Shown: positions 18,376 to 26,322 of the stretch, piece after piece | How positions within the stretch are numbered: position 1 is the stretch's first letter | How the letters are laid out: the number at the start of each line of letters is the position of its first letter | Assembly: GCF_020966755.1 (NCBI RefSeq) | Contig: NZ_JAJKFT010000004.1 | Location: forward strand, 806,001 to 870,000 | Direction: 5' to 3' | Length of the DNA: 64,000 nucleotides | From: Blastopirellula sediminis | GTDB lineage: Bacteria > Planctomycetota > Planctomycetia > Pirellulales > Pirellulaceae | Made by a program: the position numbers and the translations under genes | Notes under the pieces: model-generated | What the model was told of the DNA's origin: nothing | Seen by the model: only the letters and a program-made list of their open reading frames with translations | Database searches by the model: none

Positions 18376-18385
18376 ATCAATCCCC

Positions 18386-18440
18386 TTGGTGCCATGCTCT
18401 TGCGGCGTCTTCGCCGGATGAGCATGTCTTCGAAGCGTCG
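18386..18440 (+). repeat. Interspersed repeat family A, copy 1
   Basis: The segment beginning ttggtgccatgctcttgcgg and running through tcttcgccggatgagcatg to cgaagcgtc recurs inverted at 62585-62628 with a near-identical core, and in a diverged direct copy at 62520-62571. It contains a partial palindrome (catgctc ... gagcatg). It lies between the M48-like gene and the YifB gene, outside any gene I support. Confidence 0.8.
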
Positions 18441-18557
18441 ATTCGGCCAACCAATTTCCCCCAAAAAACACCCCAGCGCTTGCATCTACCGCCGCCATTC
18501 CCCAGAATGGTTGCGTTCCCGCCCGATCGGCGGGTGTCGTTTGAGGGCGGTCGCGCG

Positions 18558-20090
18558 ATGCTCGCAAAACTTCGGACCTTTTCGCTGCTGGGGATCGACG
18601 CTGTTCCGGTCGACATCGAAGTCGACATTTCCCCCACGTCGATGCCCAAGACCGTGATGGTCGGGCTCCCCGAGGCGGCCGTTCGCGAGTCGATCCACCG
18701 CATCGAACGAGCGATCGTCAACTCCGGCTACGTGCGTCCGCAGGATCGCGTGGTGGTGAACATGGCCCCGGCCGACCTGCCGAAGAACGCCGCGTCGTTT
18801 GACTTGCCGACCTCGCTCGGCATCTTGGCGGCGAGCGGGCAGATTCGCTCCGAGCGTTTCGCCGACTACGCCGTGGTGGGCGAGCTCGCTCTCGACGGAT
18901 CGATGCGGCCAATCAAAGGGGCTCTCTCCCATGCGATGCAAGCTGCCGCGATGGGCTTGAAGGGGATCGTGCTGCCGGCCGAGAACGGGGCCGAAGCGGC
19001 GGTCGTCGAAGAGATCGAAGCGATCCCGGTCCGCTCGCTGACCGAAGCGGTCGGCTTTCTCTCCGGCGCAATCGACATCGAGCCGGTGCCGCCGCGGATC
19101 GAAGAATACTTCCGCCAGTATAGCAGCTACGAAGTCGACTTCGCCGACGTCCGCGGCCAGGAAATGGCGAAGCGAGCGCTGGTGATCGCCGCCGCTGCCG
19201 CCCATAACCTGCTGATGGTTGGCCCGCCTGGTTCCGGCAAGACGATGCTCGCGAAACGCGTTCCGTCGATCTTGCCTGATCTGACTCCCAGCGAATCGGT
19301 CGAAACGACCCGCATCTACAGCGTCACCGGGCGACTACCGACCAATCAACCGCTGCTGACGCAGCGTCCCTTCCGTTCGCCGCATCACACGATCAGCGAA
19401 GCCGGTTTAGTCGGCGGCGGCAATCCACCATCGCCGGGCGAGATTTCCCACTCACACAACGGAGTTCTTTTCTTAGATGAGCTCCCTGAGTTCCAGCGCC
19501 GCACTCTCGAAGTGATGCGGCAGCCGCTGGAAGATGGCAATGTGACGATCGCCCGAGCAACGCGCAGCACCACCTTCCCGGCCGACTTCATGCTGGTCGC
19601 CGCGATGAATCCTTGCCCGTGCGGCTATCGCAACGATCCCCGCCGCGATTGCCACTGCAACGTCCCGCAAGTGGAAAGGTACATTGGAAAGATCTCAGGT
19701 CCGCTGCTCGATCGCATCGACATCCAAATCGAAGTCCCCGCCGTCCCGTTCGCCGAACTCTCGGCGAAAACGCCCGGCATCTCAAGCGAAGAAATGCGGG
19801 CTCAGGTCATGGAAGCGAGAAAAATCCAAGCCCGCCGCTTCATCGGCAGCAAGACCCGCTACAACGGTCAGATGTCATCGCGCGAAATCCGCAAGTTCTG
19901 CCATCTGACCGAGGCGAGCGTCGCGCTACTCAAACAAAGCGTCCACAGCCTTGGACTTTCCGCGCGTGCTCACGACAAAGTCTTGCGAACTGCCCGGACG
20001 ATCGCCGATCTGGATGGGGCGACGAATATTGATATTCCGCATATTAGCGAAGCGATCAACTATCGGATGTTGGATCGGGGAGTTGGGTAA
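18558..20090 (+). CDS. YifB/ComM family Mg-chelatase-like AAA+ ATPase
   Basis: 510 residues from ATG 18558 (MLAKLRTFSLLGIDAVPVDI), the usual start for this family. It has an N-terminal Lon-S5-like ChlI domain (about 20-145), an AAA+ core with Walker A GPPGSGKT (222-229) and Walker B region VLFLDELPEF, and a C-terminal Mg-chelatase domain with the Cys pattern NPCPCGYRNDPRRDCHC. ComM is a hexameric helicase that helps branch migration during natural transformation. The right end abuts a repeat B copy and the AT-richer island. Confidence 0.93.
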   Translation: MLAKLRTFSLLGIDAVPVDIEVDISPTSMPKTVMVGLPEAAVRESIHRIERAIVNSGYVRPQDRVVVNMAPADLPKNAASFDLPTSLGILAASGQIRSERFADYAVVGELALDGSMRPIKGALSHAMQAAAMGLKGIVLPAENGAEAAVVEEIEAIPVRSLTEAVGFLSGAIDIEPVPPRIEEYFRQYSSYEVDFADVRGQEMAKRALVIAAAAAHNLLMVGPPGSGKTMLAKRVPSILPDLTPSESVETTRIYSVTGRLPTNQPLLTQRPFRSPHHTISEAGLVGGGNPPSPGEISHSHNGVLFLDELPEFQRRTLEVMRQPLEDGNVTIARATRSTTFPADFMLVAAMNPCPCGYRNDPRRDCHCNVPQVERYIGKISGPLLDRIDIQIEVPAVPFAELSAKTPGISSEEMRAQVMEARKIQARRFIGSKTRYNGQMSSREIRKFCHLTEASVALLKQSVHSLGLSARAHDKVLRTARTIADLDGATNIDIPHISEAINYRMLDRGVG

Positions 20091-20123
20091 AACACTAGCC
20101 CGCTGCGCAAGCGAGGGAATGCG
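20091..20123 (+). repeat. Interspersed repeat family B, copy 1
   Basis: A sequence starting aacactagcccgctgcgcaa and continuing gcgagggaatg is repeated with one mismatch at 53385-53417 and as the exact complement of that copy at 53502-53532. It begins immediately after the YifB stop codon. Confidence 0.85.
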
Positions 20124-20195
20124 GCTGGCAACCATGAAAGGTGACGACCGAGCGACATAGCTTCCCTTAAACTGTGAGTGAGTTTCAAGAGAAGA

Positions 20196-20224
20196 CACTG
20201 GCTAAGCCCAGTGGCACCCGGCGG
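20196..20224 (+). repeat. Interspersed hairpin repeat family C, left copy
   Basis: A hairpin cactgg-ctaag-cccagtg is followed by gcacccggcgg. A copy in inverted orientation with a different loop lies at 22734-22764, so the pair brackets the island. Confidence 0.7.
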
Positions 20225-20269
20225 AATGGTTAACGATTTGATGACACTATTAAGATGAGAGGAAAAAAT

Positions 20270-20470
20270 ATGAGAATCGGTCCAGTCGGAATCACAAAAG
20301 GAGAACTGAGAGCCGAACCGAATGGTTCTGGATTCAACGTTTGGGTCGGTGGCACAAGTCGCACGGACATCACAAAAGAGGAAGCCATCAAGTTTTTTGA
20401 AAGCAATACCACTCCAAAACAGCAGGGTGACAAAAACGCCGTCGTTGGATGGCTAGAGATGCAGAAATAA
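20270..20470 (+). CDS. Small hypothetical protein
   Basis: 66 residues from ATG 20270, chosen because gaggaa lies 7-12 bp upstream (ATG 20255 is possible). The product MRIGPVGITKGELRAEPNGS... looks like a small beta-rich domain followed by a short helix (TKEEAIKFFESN). Base composition is AT-richer than the flanking genes, as elsewhere in this island. I recognise no family. Confidence 0.45.
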   Translation: MRIGPVGITKGELRAEPNGSGFNVWVGGTSRTDITKEEAIKFFESNTTPKQQGDKNAVVGWLEMQK

Positions 20471-20538
20471 ACCCGACTGAGAAGAGATTGGAATGCCCTC
20501 GTAGTGAAGTGAGTAGGGCCTAACTCGGAGATCTCCTC

Positions 20539-20757
20539 GTGAACGAGAAAAACATTGAAAGAGGAAGAGCGACGATCGAGATGACCAAGGAGGAGCTGAC
20601 GTTAGTCAACAACGCGTTGAATGAATTTTTGAACAACATCGGCGACGTGGAGTTCACAACTCGAATTGCTGCCGACGCCGCTGAAATCAAAACGCTCCTC
20701 GACGACGTCAACCGCGTGCTTAACAACCATTTACTTAACCAAGAACGCCTTCCATGA
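20539..20757 (+). CDS. Small helical hypothetical protein
   Basis: 72 residues from GTG 20539, with ggag about 12 bp upstream. The sequence is almost wholly helical (MTKEELTLVNNALNEFLNNI ... AAEIKTLLDDVNRVLNNHLL), acidic and free of Cys. It lies 24 bp before the left 15-bp inverted repeat of the recombinase/HEPN segment. A small dimerising or antitoxin-like protein is imaginable, but nothing in the sequence proves it. Confidence 0.45.
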   Translation: MNEKNIERGRATIEMTKEELTLVNNALNEFLNNIGDVEFTTRIAADAAEIKTLLDDVNRVLNNHLLNQERLP

Positions 20758-20781
20758 CTAGGAAGACACAATATTAGAAAA

Positions 20782-20796
20782 TTGTAGCCAGTTTAC
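20782..20796 (+). repeat. Left arm of 15-bp inverted repeat around the recombinase/HEPN segment
   Basis: ttgtagccagtttac at 20782-20796 is the exact reverse complement of 22701-22715. The arms enclose about 1.9 kb containing the recombinase remnant and HEPN gene. Confidence 0.75.
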
Positions 20797-21254
20797 GCTA
20801 TGGTCTATTTCGCACCCTTGCAGCGGCTCGGAGCCTTGGCAGAGTTGTGTACCAGCCAGAGGGCCAACAGCCCCGTAGAACGGCGGCAAACGCCCAGGCA
20901 AACGGCTCCTGGTAGGTATACCGACAGCGGGATTACAGAGGGCTAGGGCTGTACACACGAAAAGCGACCAACTCCCAACGCCTGACCTCCTTTTTGGGAT
21001 TTGGGACCCCGGAGTGGTAGGACGGAATGATGAGAATTCGAATATCTGCATGGCGACGGTTGCGACGAGGCGATGCGAGCCACTATTTTTCCCGTGACAA
21101 CATCAAGCCCGGTGATCTCGTGGTGCTCGCATGTCGAGTGCCTGGATGGGAACAGAACCGCACAAGGAAACTTCGACGCCAGGCGCCCAACTCAAGAAGC
21201 TTGTACGAGATCGGGGGGGAAGATCATCACTGCCTTTCTGCATGTCGGATCTAG
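20797..21254. other. Non-coding stretch ahead of the recombinase remnant
   Basis: About 460 bp without a convincing gene; overlapping frames are short and of biased composition. Within it, agccccgtagaacggcggc (20868-20886) and, after a spacer, aacggctcctggtagg resemble in order the conserved 23S rRNA segment around helices 67-71, but with insertions and changes. It may be a structured RNA leader, or the decayed N-terminal part of the recombinase gene. Confidence 0.4.
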
Positions 21255-21971
21255 TTGGGATCCATCTTGGATTGGGCAGGTTACGAATCCCGCATCATAA
21301 CATTAGAGGGCAAACAGAACGAAATCGCAGAAGTTCTACGGAAGGCCGAAGCCGAACTTGCCGACGCCGAACAGGATGCTTGCTCGGTGCGCAACTGGAC
21401 CCGCAATCTCAAAGACCTGGTCGAAACGATAGGTAGTCGAGACGAAACCGAGTTGCGACTACGCCTGCGAATGCATCTCAAAGAGTTGATTACAGAGATA
21501 GAAGTATTCGCTCAGGGCTGTCAAACCGCGAGCGACCCTGAGGCCGACCGCGAAATTGCAAAGCTGGTGCGTGTCAACGGAAGGCTCAAGTATGTCCCAG
21601 CACCGATGCCCACGGAGAATGATGTTTATCAAGCAGTGGAGGGACAGGTCATGGAGCACGATCCCGACTTGTGGCGGGACAGGATGTTCCGCGACCTCAT
21701 CAAACACATTGTCCAACTTCGCTTGACCAAGAAGGGGCGGTTCTTGCGTGTCCACTTTACCACACGAGCCGTGGTCGATCTCGTGCCAGAAGGCCGTCTG
21801 GCGTCTGGTATGGTGATGGTTGCTGATTCCAGACGCCGTGTTGGGTGGAGGTTTGTGCGACCGAAAGTTGATAGACTGTGGCGAGACTTCAAAACAGCGA
21901 GCAACAGCCATCATGTGAGGAACAAATTAGATGTCAACGGGCGAAACTCCTTGGGCGACGGGCCCAGCTGA
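21255..21971 (+). pseudogene. C-terminal remnant of a large serine recombinase
   Basis: An open frame of 238 codons. Residues about 20-60 are a coiled coil (GKQNEIAEVLRKAEAELADA). Then come ELRLRLRMHLKELITEIEVF, the helix-strand that closes the recombinase domain of large serine integrases, and a beta-rich tail (GRFLRVHFTTRAVVDLVPEG). No resolvase catalytic domain (Ser nucleophile, R-x-S-R motif) and no recombinase zinc ribbon is found upstream in any frame, so this looks like a decayed gene. The assignment rests on the C-terminal pattern only. It overlaps the HEPN gene by 41 bp. Confidence 0.5.
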
Positions 21972-22704
21972 GATATTACAGCATGGGTACGACCTGCTTG
22001 GGCAACCTGACTCAGATACGAATCGTCGACTGGCAATGATCATTATTGACAATGCAGTTGAGCAAATGTGTAAGACGTATCTCTCTTTGCCTTCCCGCAT
22101 TACGGGCCTAGGAATCACTCGGCGTCAGGTCAATGAGGCGTTTGAGACATTTCCAGCACTACTTGATGCCATGGAAACACATGCCTCTGATAAGCTAAAC
22201 GGTATCGATTTAGGAATCGTCGATTACTACCACCGGCTCAGAAACGAACTATACCATCAAGGCTTCGGCCTAACTATCGAGAGAAACAAGGTTGAAACAT
22301 ACTCGGACGTTGCTCGGGTACTCTTCCGAAATCTGTTCGATTACGACGTTGTTGGGACGACCACGAGCACTACCACCACTCCGCCTCCTGACGGGTCGGA
22401 TCAGTTTCTCGCATTGGTCGAGAAGACAAACAGAATTGGGCAACTCGCAGAAGAGATACTCGAATCCACAGGAACTATCGATTCTGACGCTCGACGAATG
22501 TTTCCGCTTTCCACTCTGCTCAGTATGCTTAGGGGCAGCGGAGCAGTGACTGAACAACAAACTATTCGATTGAATGAACTACGCCAGCTAAGGAATGTGG
22601 TAGTCCACGGGCAAATACCTGCAACGGCGATTACGCAGGAAGCCCTAGACGAACTCGACACGCTCATTGGACATCTTGAACGCGAGTTAGACCGTGACGG
22701 GTAA
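21931..22704 (+). CDS. Double HEPN-motif protein (putative RNase/toxin-like)
   Basis: 257 residues from ATG 21931. Two helical halves each carry an R-x4-H HEPN motif: R104-N105 ... H109 in YHRLRNELYHQGFG and R221-N222 ... H226 in LRQLRNVVVHGQI. A Thr/Pro linker (TTTSTTTTPPPDG, about 143-155) separates them. HEPN proteins often act as ribonucleases in toxin-antitoxin, abortive infection and CRISPR systems; the Rx4-6H motif is their active site. The gene overlaps the recombinase remnant, and its stop codon lies inside the right 15-bp repeat. No nucleotidyltransferase partner is adjacent. A non-toxic HEPN scaffold is the alternative. Confidence 0.65.
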   Translation: MSTGETPWATGPAEILQHGYDLLGQPDSDTNRRLAMIIIDNAVEQMCKTYLSLPSRITGLGITRRQVNEAFETFPALLDAMETHASDKLNGIDLGIVDYYHRLRNELYHQGFGLTIERNKVETYSDVARVLFRNLFDYDVVGTTTSTTTTPPPDGSDQFLALVEKTNRIGQLAEEILESTGTIDSDARRMFPLSTLLSMLRGSGAVTEQQTIRLNELRQLRNVVVHGQIPATAITQEALDELDTLIGHLERELDRDG

Positions 22705-22715
22705 ACTGGCTACAA
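22701..22715 (-). repeat. Right arm of 15-bp inverted repeat
   Basis: gtaaactggctacaa, exact complement of 20782-20796; it contains the TAA stop of the HEPN gene. No obvious target-site duplication is seen outside the arms. Confidence 0.75.
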
Positions 22716-22733
22716 CATACTGATGATGGTGGG

Positions 22734-22764
22734 CCGCCGGGCGCCACTGTCGTCTGCGACAGTG
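22734..22764 (-). repeat. Hairpin repeat family C, right copy; possible bidirectional terminator
   Basis: ccgccgggcgc followed by the 8-bp hairpin cactgtcg-tctg-cgacagtg and a short T-rich tail. It mirrors the repeat at 20196-20224 and sits between the converging HEPN gene and the 22780-23307 gene. Confidence 0.7.
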
Positions 22765-22779
22765 CTTTTCCATGGAACC

Positions 22780-23307
22780 CTAATACGCAGCCGGTTCGAT
22801 CGATCCGTCCTCATTGGGAACGAAAGCGGAGATGATCGTGTCGCAATCGCTTTCCCACCAGGACGGTAATAGGCCTGCGATGACGGGCTTTCCGAAATAA
22901 CCGGGATCTCGCAGCGCCTCTTCAAGTTCTACGTGCGTATCGCCGTTCGTGTCAGGAAGCCAGGACGCTGTGCCGTACTGAACAGGCGTCTGGCCAACGA
23001 CAACCCACTCCGTTCCGTCGGGGATCTGCTCAATCGCCTGCGAAATGAATACGTCGTCGACCACGCCGCGCAGCGGCAGGTGAAATCCCCGGAGAATGAC
23101 TACCGAAGTGGCTGGGCGTAAATCCCGGAGTCTATCCGTAAAACTCGTCGGCGTCGTGAAATGCTCATACGACGTGGCGCCGCCTTGATTGGGGTAACGC
23201 ACAACGATAAAAACTTCGCCATCGGCGTCGATCCAGCGCGCAACGGTCGTGAGGAATGTCGCGTCCGTTGTTGGAACCAGGTCCATCGTTATCAAAGTCT
23301 CGTTCAA
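22780..23307 (-). CDS. Hypothetical soluble protein
   Basis: 175 residues (MNETLITMDLVPTTDATFLT). It has no signal peptide or membrane helix. It appears to be a mixed alpha/beta protein with DTNGDTHVELEEALRDPG, which resembles an EF-hand-like loop only superficially. It is rich in Asp/Glu, with a C-terminal stretch GLLPSWWESDCDTIISAFV. No family recognised. Its composition matches the chromosome rather than the island to its right on the map. Confidence 0.6.
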   Translation of the reverse strand: MNETLITMDLVPTTDATFLTTVARWIDADGEVFIVVRYPNQGGATSYEHFTTPTSFTDRLRDLRPATSVVILRGFHLPLRGVVDDVFISQAIEQIPDGTEWVVVGQTPVQYGTASWLPDTNGDTHVELEEALRDPGYFGKPVIAGLLPSWWESDCDTIISAFVPNEDGSIEPAAY

Positions 23308-23505
23308 ATTGCCGCCGAGGCGGCGTCGATGAGGAAGTCGCCGTGTTCTTTAATCTGGATGCGACGCACGGCGACGGCGGAGTCCTTTTGCTGTTAAGTA
23401 TTGCATGGGCGAAGCGTAGGCAAAAGAATTGAGGAAGATCTTTGATCGGCCGCAGGGAAACGGAGGCCCTGCCGATCGAGTTCCGTCGCCAACGAAGCCA
23501 TTCCC

Positions 23506-23904
23506 ATGACCCGCTCCACCATCCTCTTATTCGACGCCATCATCAGCCTGGCGTTGGGCGTGTTTTTGGCGGCGTTTCCTCGCGCTTTGGTCGAGTTGCT
23601 GGGCCTGCCGGCTACGGAGACGGTGTTCTATCCGAGTCTGCTCGGGGGCGTGGTGATCGGAATTGCGATCGCCCTGTTTTACGAGTGGAAACTGGCGGCG
23701 AGCGGACGGTCAGGGGCTGGGTTGGGGGTGCGTGGCGCGATGGCGATTGATCTTTCGGCCGCGGCGTTTCTGGCTGGCTGGTTGATCTGCGGCGATTTGG
23801 AGTTGCCGATGCGGGGAGTGGTGATCTTGTGGGGGATCGTTGGTCTGCTGATCCTGGTGAGCGTACTGGGATTCTTGGCGGAGCAAAATCTGCCTCGAGA
23901 ATAG
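23506..23904 (+). CDS. Four-helix membrane protein, unknown function
   Basis: 132 residues from ATG 23506 with four hydrophobic helices: about 5-25, 43-60, 76-95 and 102-124. No catalytic motif. It resembles small DUF-type membrane proteins widespread in bacteria. The gene has about 200 bp upstream without another gene. Confidence 0.7.
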   Translation: MTRSTILLFDAIISLALGVFLAAFPRALVELLGLPATETVFYPSLLGGVVIGIAIALFYEWKLAASGRSGAGLGVRGAMAIDLSAAAFLAGWLICGDLELPMRGVVILWGIVGLLILVSVLGFLAEQNLPRE

Positions 23905-23951
23905 AAGGCGCCTTTCGGCTCGCGTTACCTCTTCGATATTTGGATTGCGAC

Positions 23952-24269
23952 ATGTCAACGTCACGAAAGAACAAGCTGACCTGCGAAGAAACCGGCTCTT
24001 ACCTGAGTCTTTCTGCGAAGCCAAATCCAGACAAGCTGCATATTGTTTTTTCCCCGAGTCTCGGCTCTTTGCTGTCCTATGCAACGAAGGAAAAAGGGGC
24101 GCCCCTTACCAAGGGCGAAGTTGAACGCATTCTCGCGAAGGCGCCTGCGATTGCCGTAACGAAGACGCAAGCGATCGCGTTACGGAACGATCGTGGTTAC
24201 GAAGACATTGATCCGAAGCGGGCCTACGAATGCTGGATCGAGGCGCAGGAAGAGGAAAACGACGATTGA
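23952..24269 (+). CDS. Hypothetical protein
   Basis: 105 residues from ATG 23952 (the frame is open further upstream, but this ATG avoids overlap with the preceding gene). The sequence is soluble: a basic N-terminus (MSTSRKNKLTCEETG), a central LTKGEVERILAKAPAIAVTKTQAIALRNDRGYEDI region and an acidic tail (EAQEEENDD). I recognise no family. Confidence 0.65.
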   Translation: MSTSRKNKLTCEETGSYLSLSAKPNPDKLHIVFSPSLGSLLSYATKEKGAPLTKGEVERILAKAPAIAVTKTQAIALRNDRGYEDIDPKRAYECWIEAQEEENDD

Positions 24270-24374
24270 TAAACTTAGGTAGCGAACTGGCGAACTTGAT
24301 TTTTTTCCGCCGGTTTCTGGTCTTCGCTTGCCGCGCACCATGAACCTCGTCTTAACGGCAGTGTCCTTTTCCGC

Positions 24375-25196
24375 ATGGATACCAACCTACTCACAAAAAA
24401 GTTCGCCAAGCTTGGCGCTCGGGCGAAGATTCGTCCGCCGGTCAATCGTCGTACGGGACAGATCTCTCGTCCGCTCGTGATTGACATCGGGCACGATCGC
24501 CTGGGTGAGTTCTTCGATATTCAGGCGAATAGCGACGCCGATGTCGAAGTGCTCGGCGTTCAACCGAAGGACCGGCACTTGCTGCTGATGGTCCGGCAAA
24601 CGGCAGACCGTGCTGGCTTGCCGGATATCAAGGACAAGTTTCTGTGCGGTCATGATGAGCGGCACTGGTTTGTCGCCGGCGTGCCGGAGGCGGCTCCGGT
24701 CAGCAGCGTGGTGACCGCCAAAGAAGCGCTGAAGCCCGATCTGGTCCGCGATCTGGAAAGCGGAAAAAAGGGAAAGCGAAAGAACCGCAACCGCCGCAAG
24801 ACGGAGACGTTCATTCGCCAAGGAGAATGGTTCTTCATTCCGACGCCAGGCGGCGTCGACGACGAGCAACTGGTTCGAAAAAATGAACCGTTGCGGCGTG
24901 GTCGAGGGAAGCCGCATCTGTGCGAGTTTCTGATTCGCGCCGGCGGAACCACCGTCTACGTTTGCGGCCAGCATCCCAATGGGTTGACCGAAGCCGAACG
25001 TCAAACGCTGCTGAAGCGGAACCCGGCCGCCGACAAGTGGAACTGGCGCGTGATGCAGCGGGATCCGACCGTCTTCGTACGGGGGCGCGTCTCGCATGCC
25101 GACCATGCGACGATCCATCTCGACGGATGGCACCGAGTCGCGATGAACACCGAGAACCGCTCGCGGGCGATGGCGTCGGTGGCGTTTCTGGACTGA
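24375..25196 (+). CDS. Hypothetical protein, 273 residues
   Basis: Starts MDTNLLTKKFAKLGARAKIR. The N-terminal half is mixed alpha/beta (SRPLVIDIGHDRLGEFFDIQ; KDRHLLLMVRQ; FLCGHDERHWFVAGVP). A strongly basic segment (SGKKGKRKNRNRRKTE, about 128-143) precedes GEWFFIPTPG and a C-terminal stretch containing RGRVSHADHATIHLDGWHRV. The two halves might be related beta-barrel-like units. No catalytic motif is certain. It converges on the ARPP-1-type gene across a shared terminator. Confidence 0.7.
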   Translation: MDTNLLTKKFAKLGARAKIRPPVNRRTGQISRPLVIDIGHDRLGEFFDIQANSDADVEVLGVQPKDRHLLLMVRQTADRAGLPDIKDKFLCGHDERHWFVAGVPEAAPVSSVVTAKEALKPDLVRDLESGKKGKRKNRNRRKTETFIRQGEWFFIPTPGGVDDEQLVRKNEPLRRGRGKPHLCEFLIRAGGTTVYVCGQHPNGLTEAERQTLLKRNPAADKWNWRVMQRDPTVFVRGRVSHADHATIHLDGWHRVAMNTENRSRAMASVAFLD

Positions 25197-25220
25197 TCGC
25201 CTCAGAGAATTCAAAAAGAA

Positions 25221-25254
25221 AACCGGCGGAGCGAATGGCCCCGCCGGTTTTTTT
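25221..25254. terminator. Bidirectional terminator between convergent genes
   Basis: Stem aaccggcgg / ccgccggtt with an 11-nt loop, a T run to 25254 on the plus strand and A residues before the stem that serve the minus strand. It ends both the 24375-25196 gene and the 25259-26176 gene. Confidence 0.9.
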
Positions 25255-25258
25255 GCGA

Positions 25259-26176
25259 TTACACAGCCGCCAAGACGCTGCCGTGGATCAGATTGTCGGA
25301 CAGGGTCAGGGCCGAGCCTTGATCTTCTTCGAATTCGGCCCGGTATTCTTCTCCTTCGCCGACGGTCGCGCCTTTTTCCCAGGCGGCAGTCGCGGCTTTC
25401 TGGTAAAGGCGGTCGACGTCGTCGATCGTCGCTTCCCCTTTCGCCGCTTTGCCGGCCGAGGCGGCGATCGCGTCCATCGTGAAGCCGGTCAAAAGGCGGT
25501 TCCAGACTTCCTGGCAAGTCGACGGTTTGTCGAACAGGTCGACGGCGACCACTTGCTGGCCGATGGCGACGGCCAGGCCGGTGGCGCCTTCGACATATTT
25601 GATTTTGGCCTGGTACTCGGCGCGGCGCTCTTCGTTCGCTTCAAACGCGGCGGACATGGCGCCGGACGGGGAGGAGGTGCCGTGTTCGAAGTGCATGCCG
25701 TCGACCTGACTCCAGACTTCGCCCTGGTCAGAACGATGACCGCGCTGCTTCTTCACCGACTCCGAGACTGACTTCTTCAGCGCGTAGCGGACCTTGCACG
25801 GAGCGTGCGAGCCGCTGCTGCCGAAGTGACGCGAGTGATAACGCCAACGTCCTTGCTCGACGCAGGAGACCGGGATCTTCACTTTGGAATGCGCGGCGAC
25901 CAGGATCGACGTGTTCAAGATCCGGTTCTGCTTGGCGCCGATCAGTTCTTCGCCTTCCAGGAAGAGAACCCGCTGATCGCTTTGGTTGTCGACCAGCAGT
26001 TCAGGGACGGAGCCTGACTCGCTCACTTCTTCGACCACGACCGATTCATCGGCGAGGGCTCGACTCGACAAGATGTAATCGACGCCGACATTCTCCTTGG
26101 TAAACAGAGGGAAGACCGCGAGGGCCTCGTGACGGAGAGGCTCGCCAATTCGAATTTCAGGGATTGCTAGGGGCAC
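25259..26176 (-). CDS. ARPP-1 domain protein
   Basis: 305 residues from GTG 26176, chosen because GGAGG lies about 6 bp upstream and the protein then begins MPLAIPEIRIGEPLRH; the longer frame upstream has a shadow-like composition. The sequence FLEGEELIGAKQNRILNTSI and KIPVSCVEQGRWRY are hallmarks of the ARPP-1 family (named for association with ARG and rhodanese-phosphatase proteins). The family is thought to act in ADP-ribose or nucleotide-related conflict and stress systems; its activity is not established. Nothing nearby identifies a partner. Confidence 0.8.
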   Translation of the reverse strand: MPLAIPEIRIGEPLRHEALAVFPLFTKENVGVDYILSSRALADESVVVEEVSESGSVPELLVDNQSDQRVLFLEGEELIGAKQNRILNTSILVAAHSKVKIPVSCVEQGRWRYHSRHFGSSGSHAPCKVRYALKKSVSESVKKQRGHRSDQGEVWSQVDGMHFEHGTSSPSGAMSAAFEANEERRAEYQAKIKYVEGATGLAVAIGQQVVAVDLFDKPSTCQEVWNRLLTGFTMDAIAASAGKAAKGEATIDDVDRLYQKAATAAWEKGATVGEGEEYRAEFEEDQGSALTLSDNLIHGSVLAAV

Positions 26177-26322
26177 GATTGACCTCCATGGAAAAAAGAA
26201 GAGAGAGTCCAGAAAGACACGCAGCGGCGCGAAGAGGTTCGTCGCTGGAATGGGGCGAGCGCGACGAACGAGGCCTGTAGATTGCCCAGCGATTTCGCGG
26301 CTAGGGCTGGCGTTTGGGGATA

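Noticed and set aside
20091-22770. CRISPR array in the repeat-rich island
   Set aside because: The repeats are few, inverted and irregularly spaced, with no spacer periodicity and no cas genes.
22780-23307. EF-hand-like loop in the hypothetical protein (DTNGDTHVELEE)
   Set aside because: Only one loop and no flanking helix pair, so Ca binding cannot be supported.
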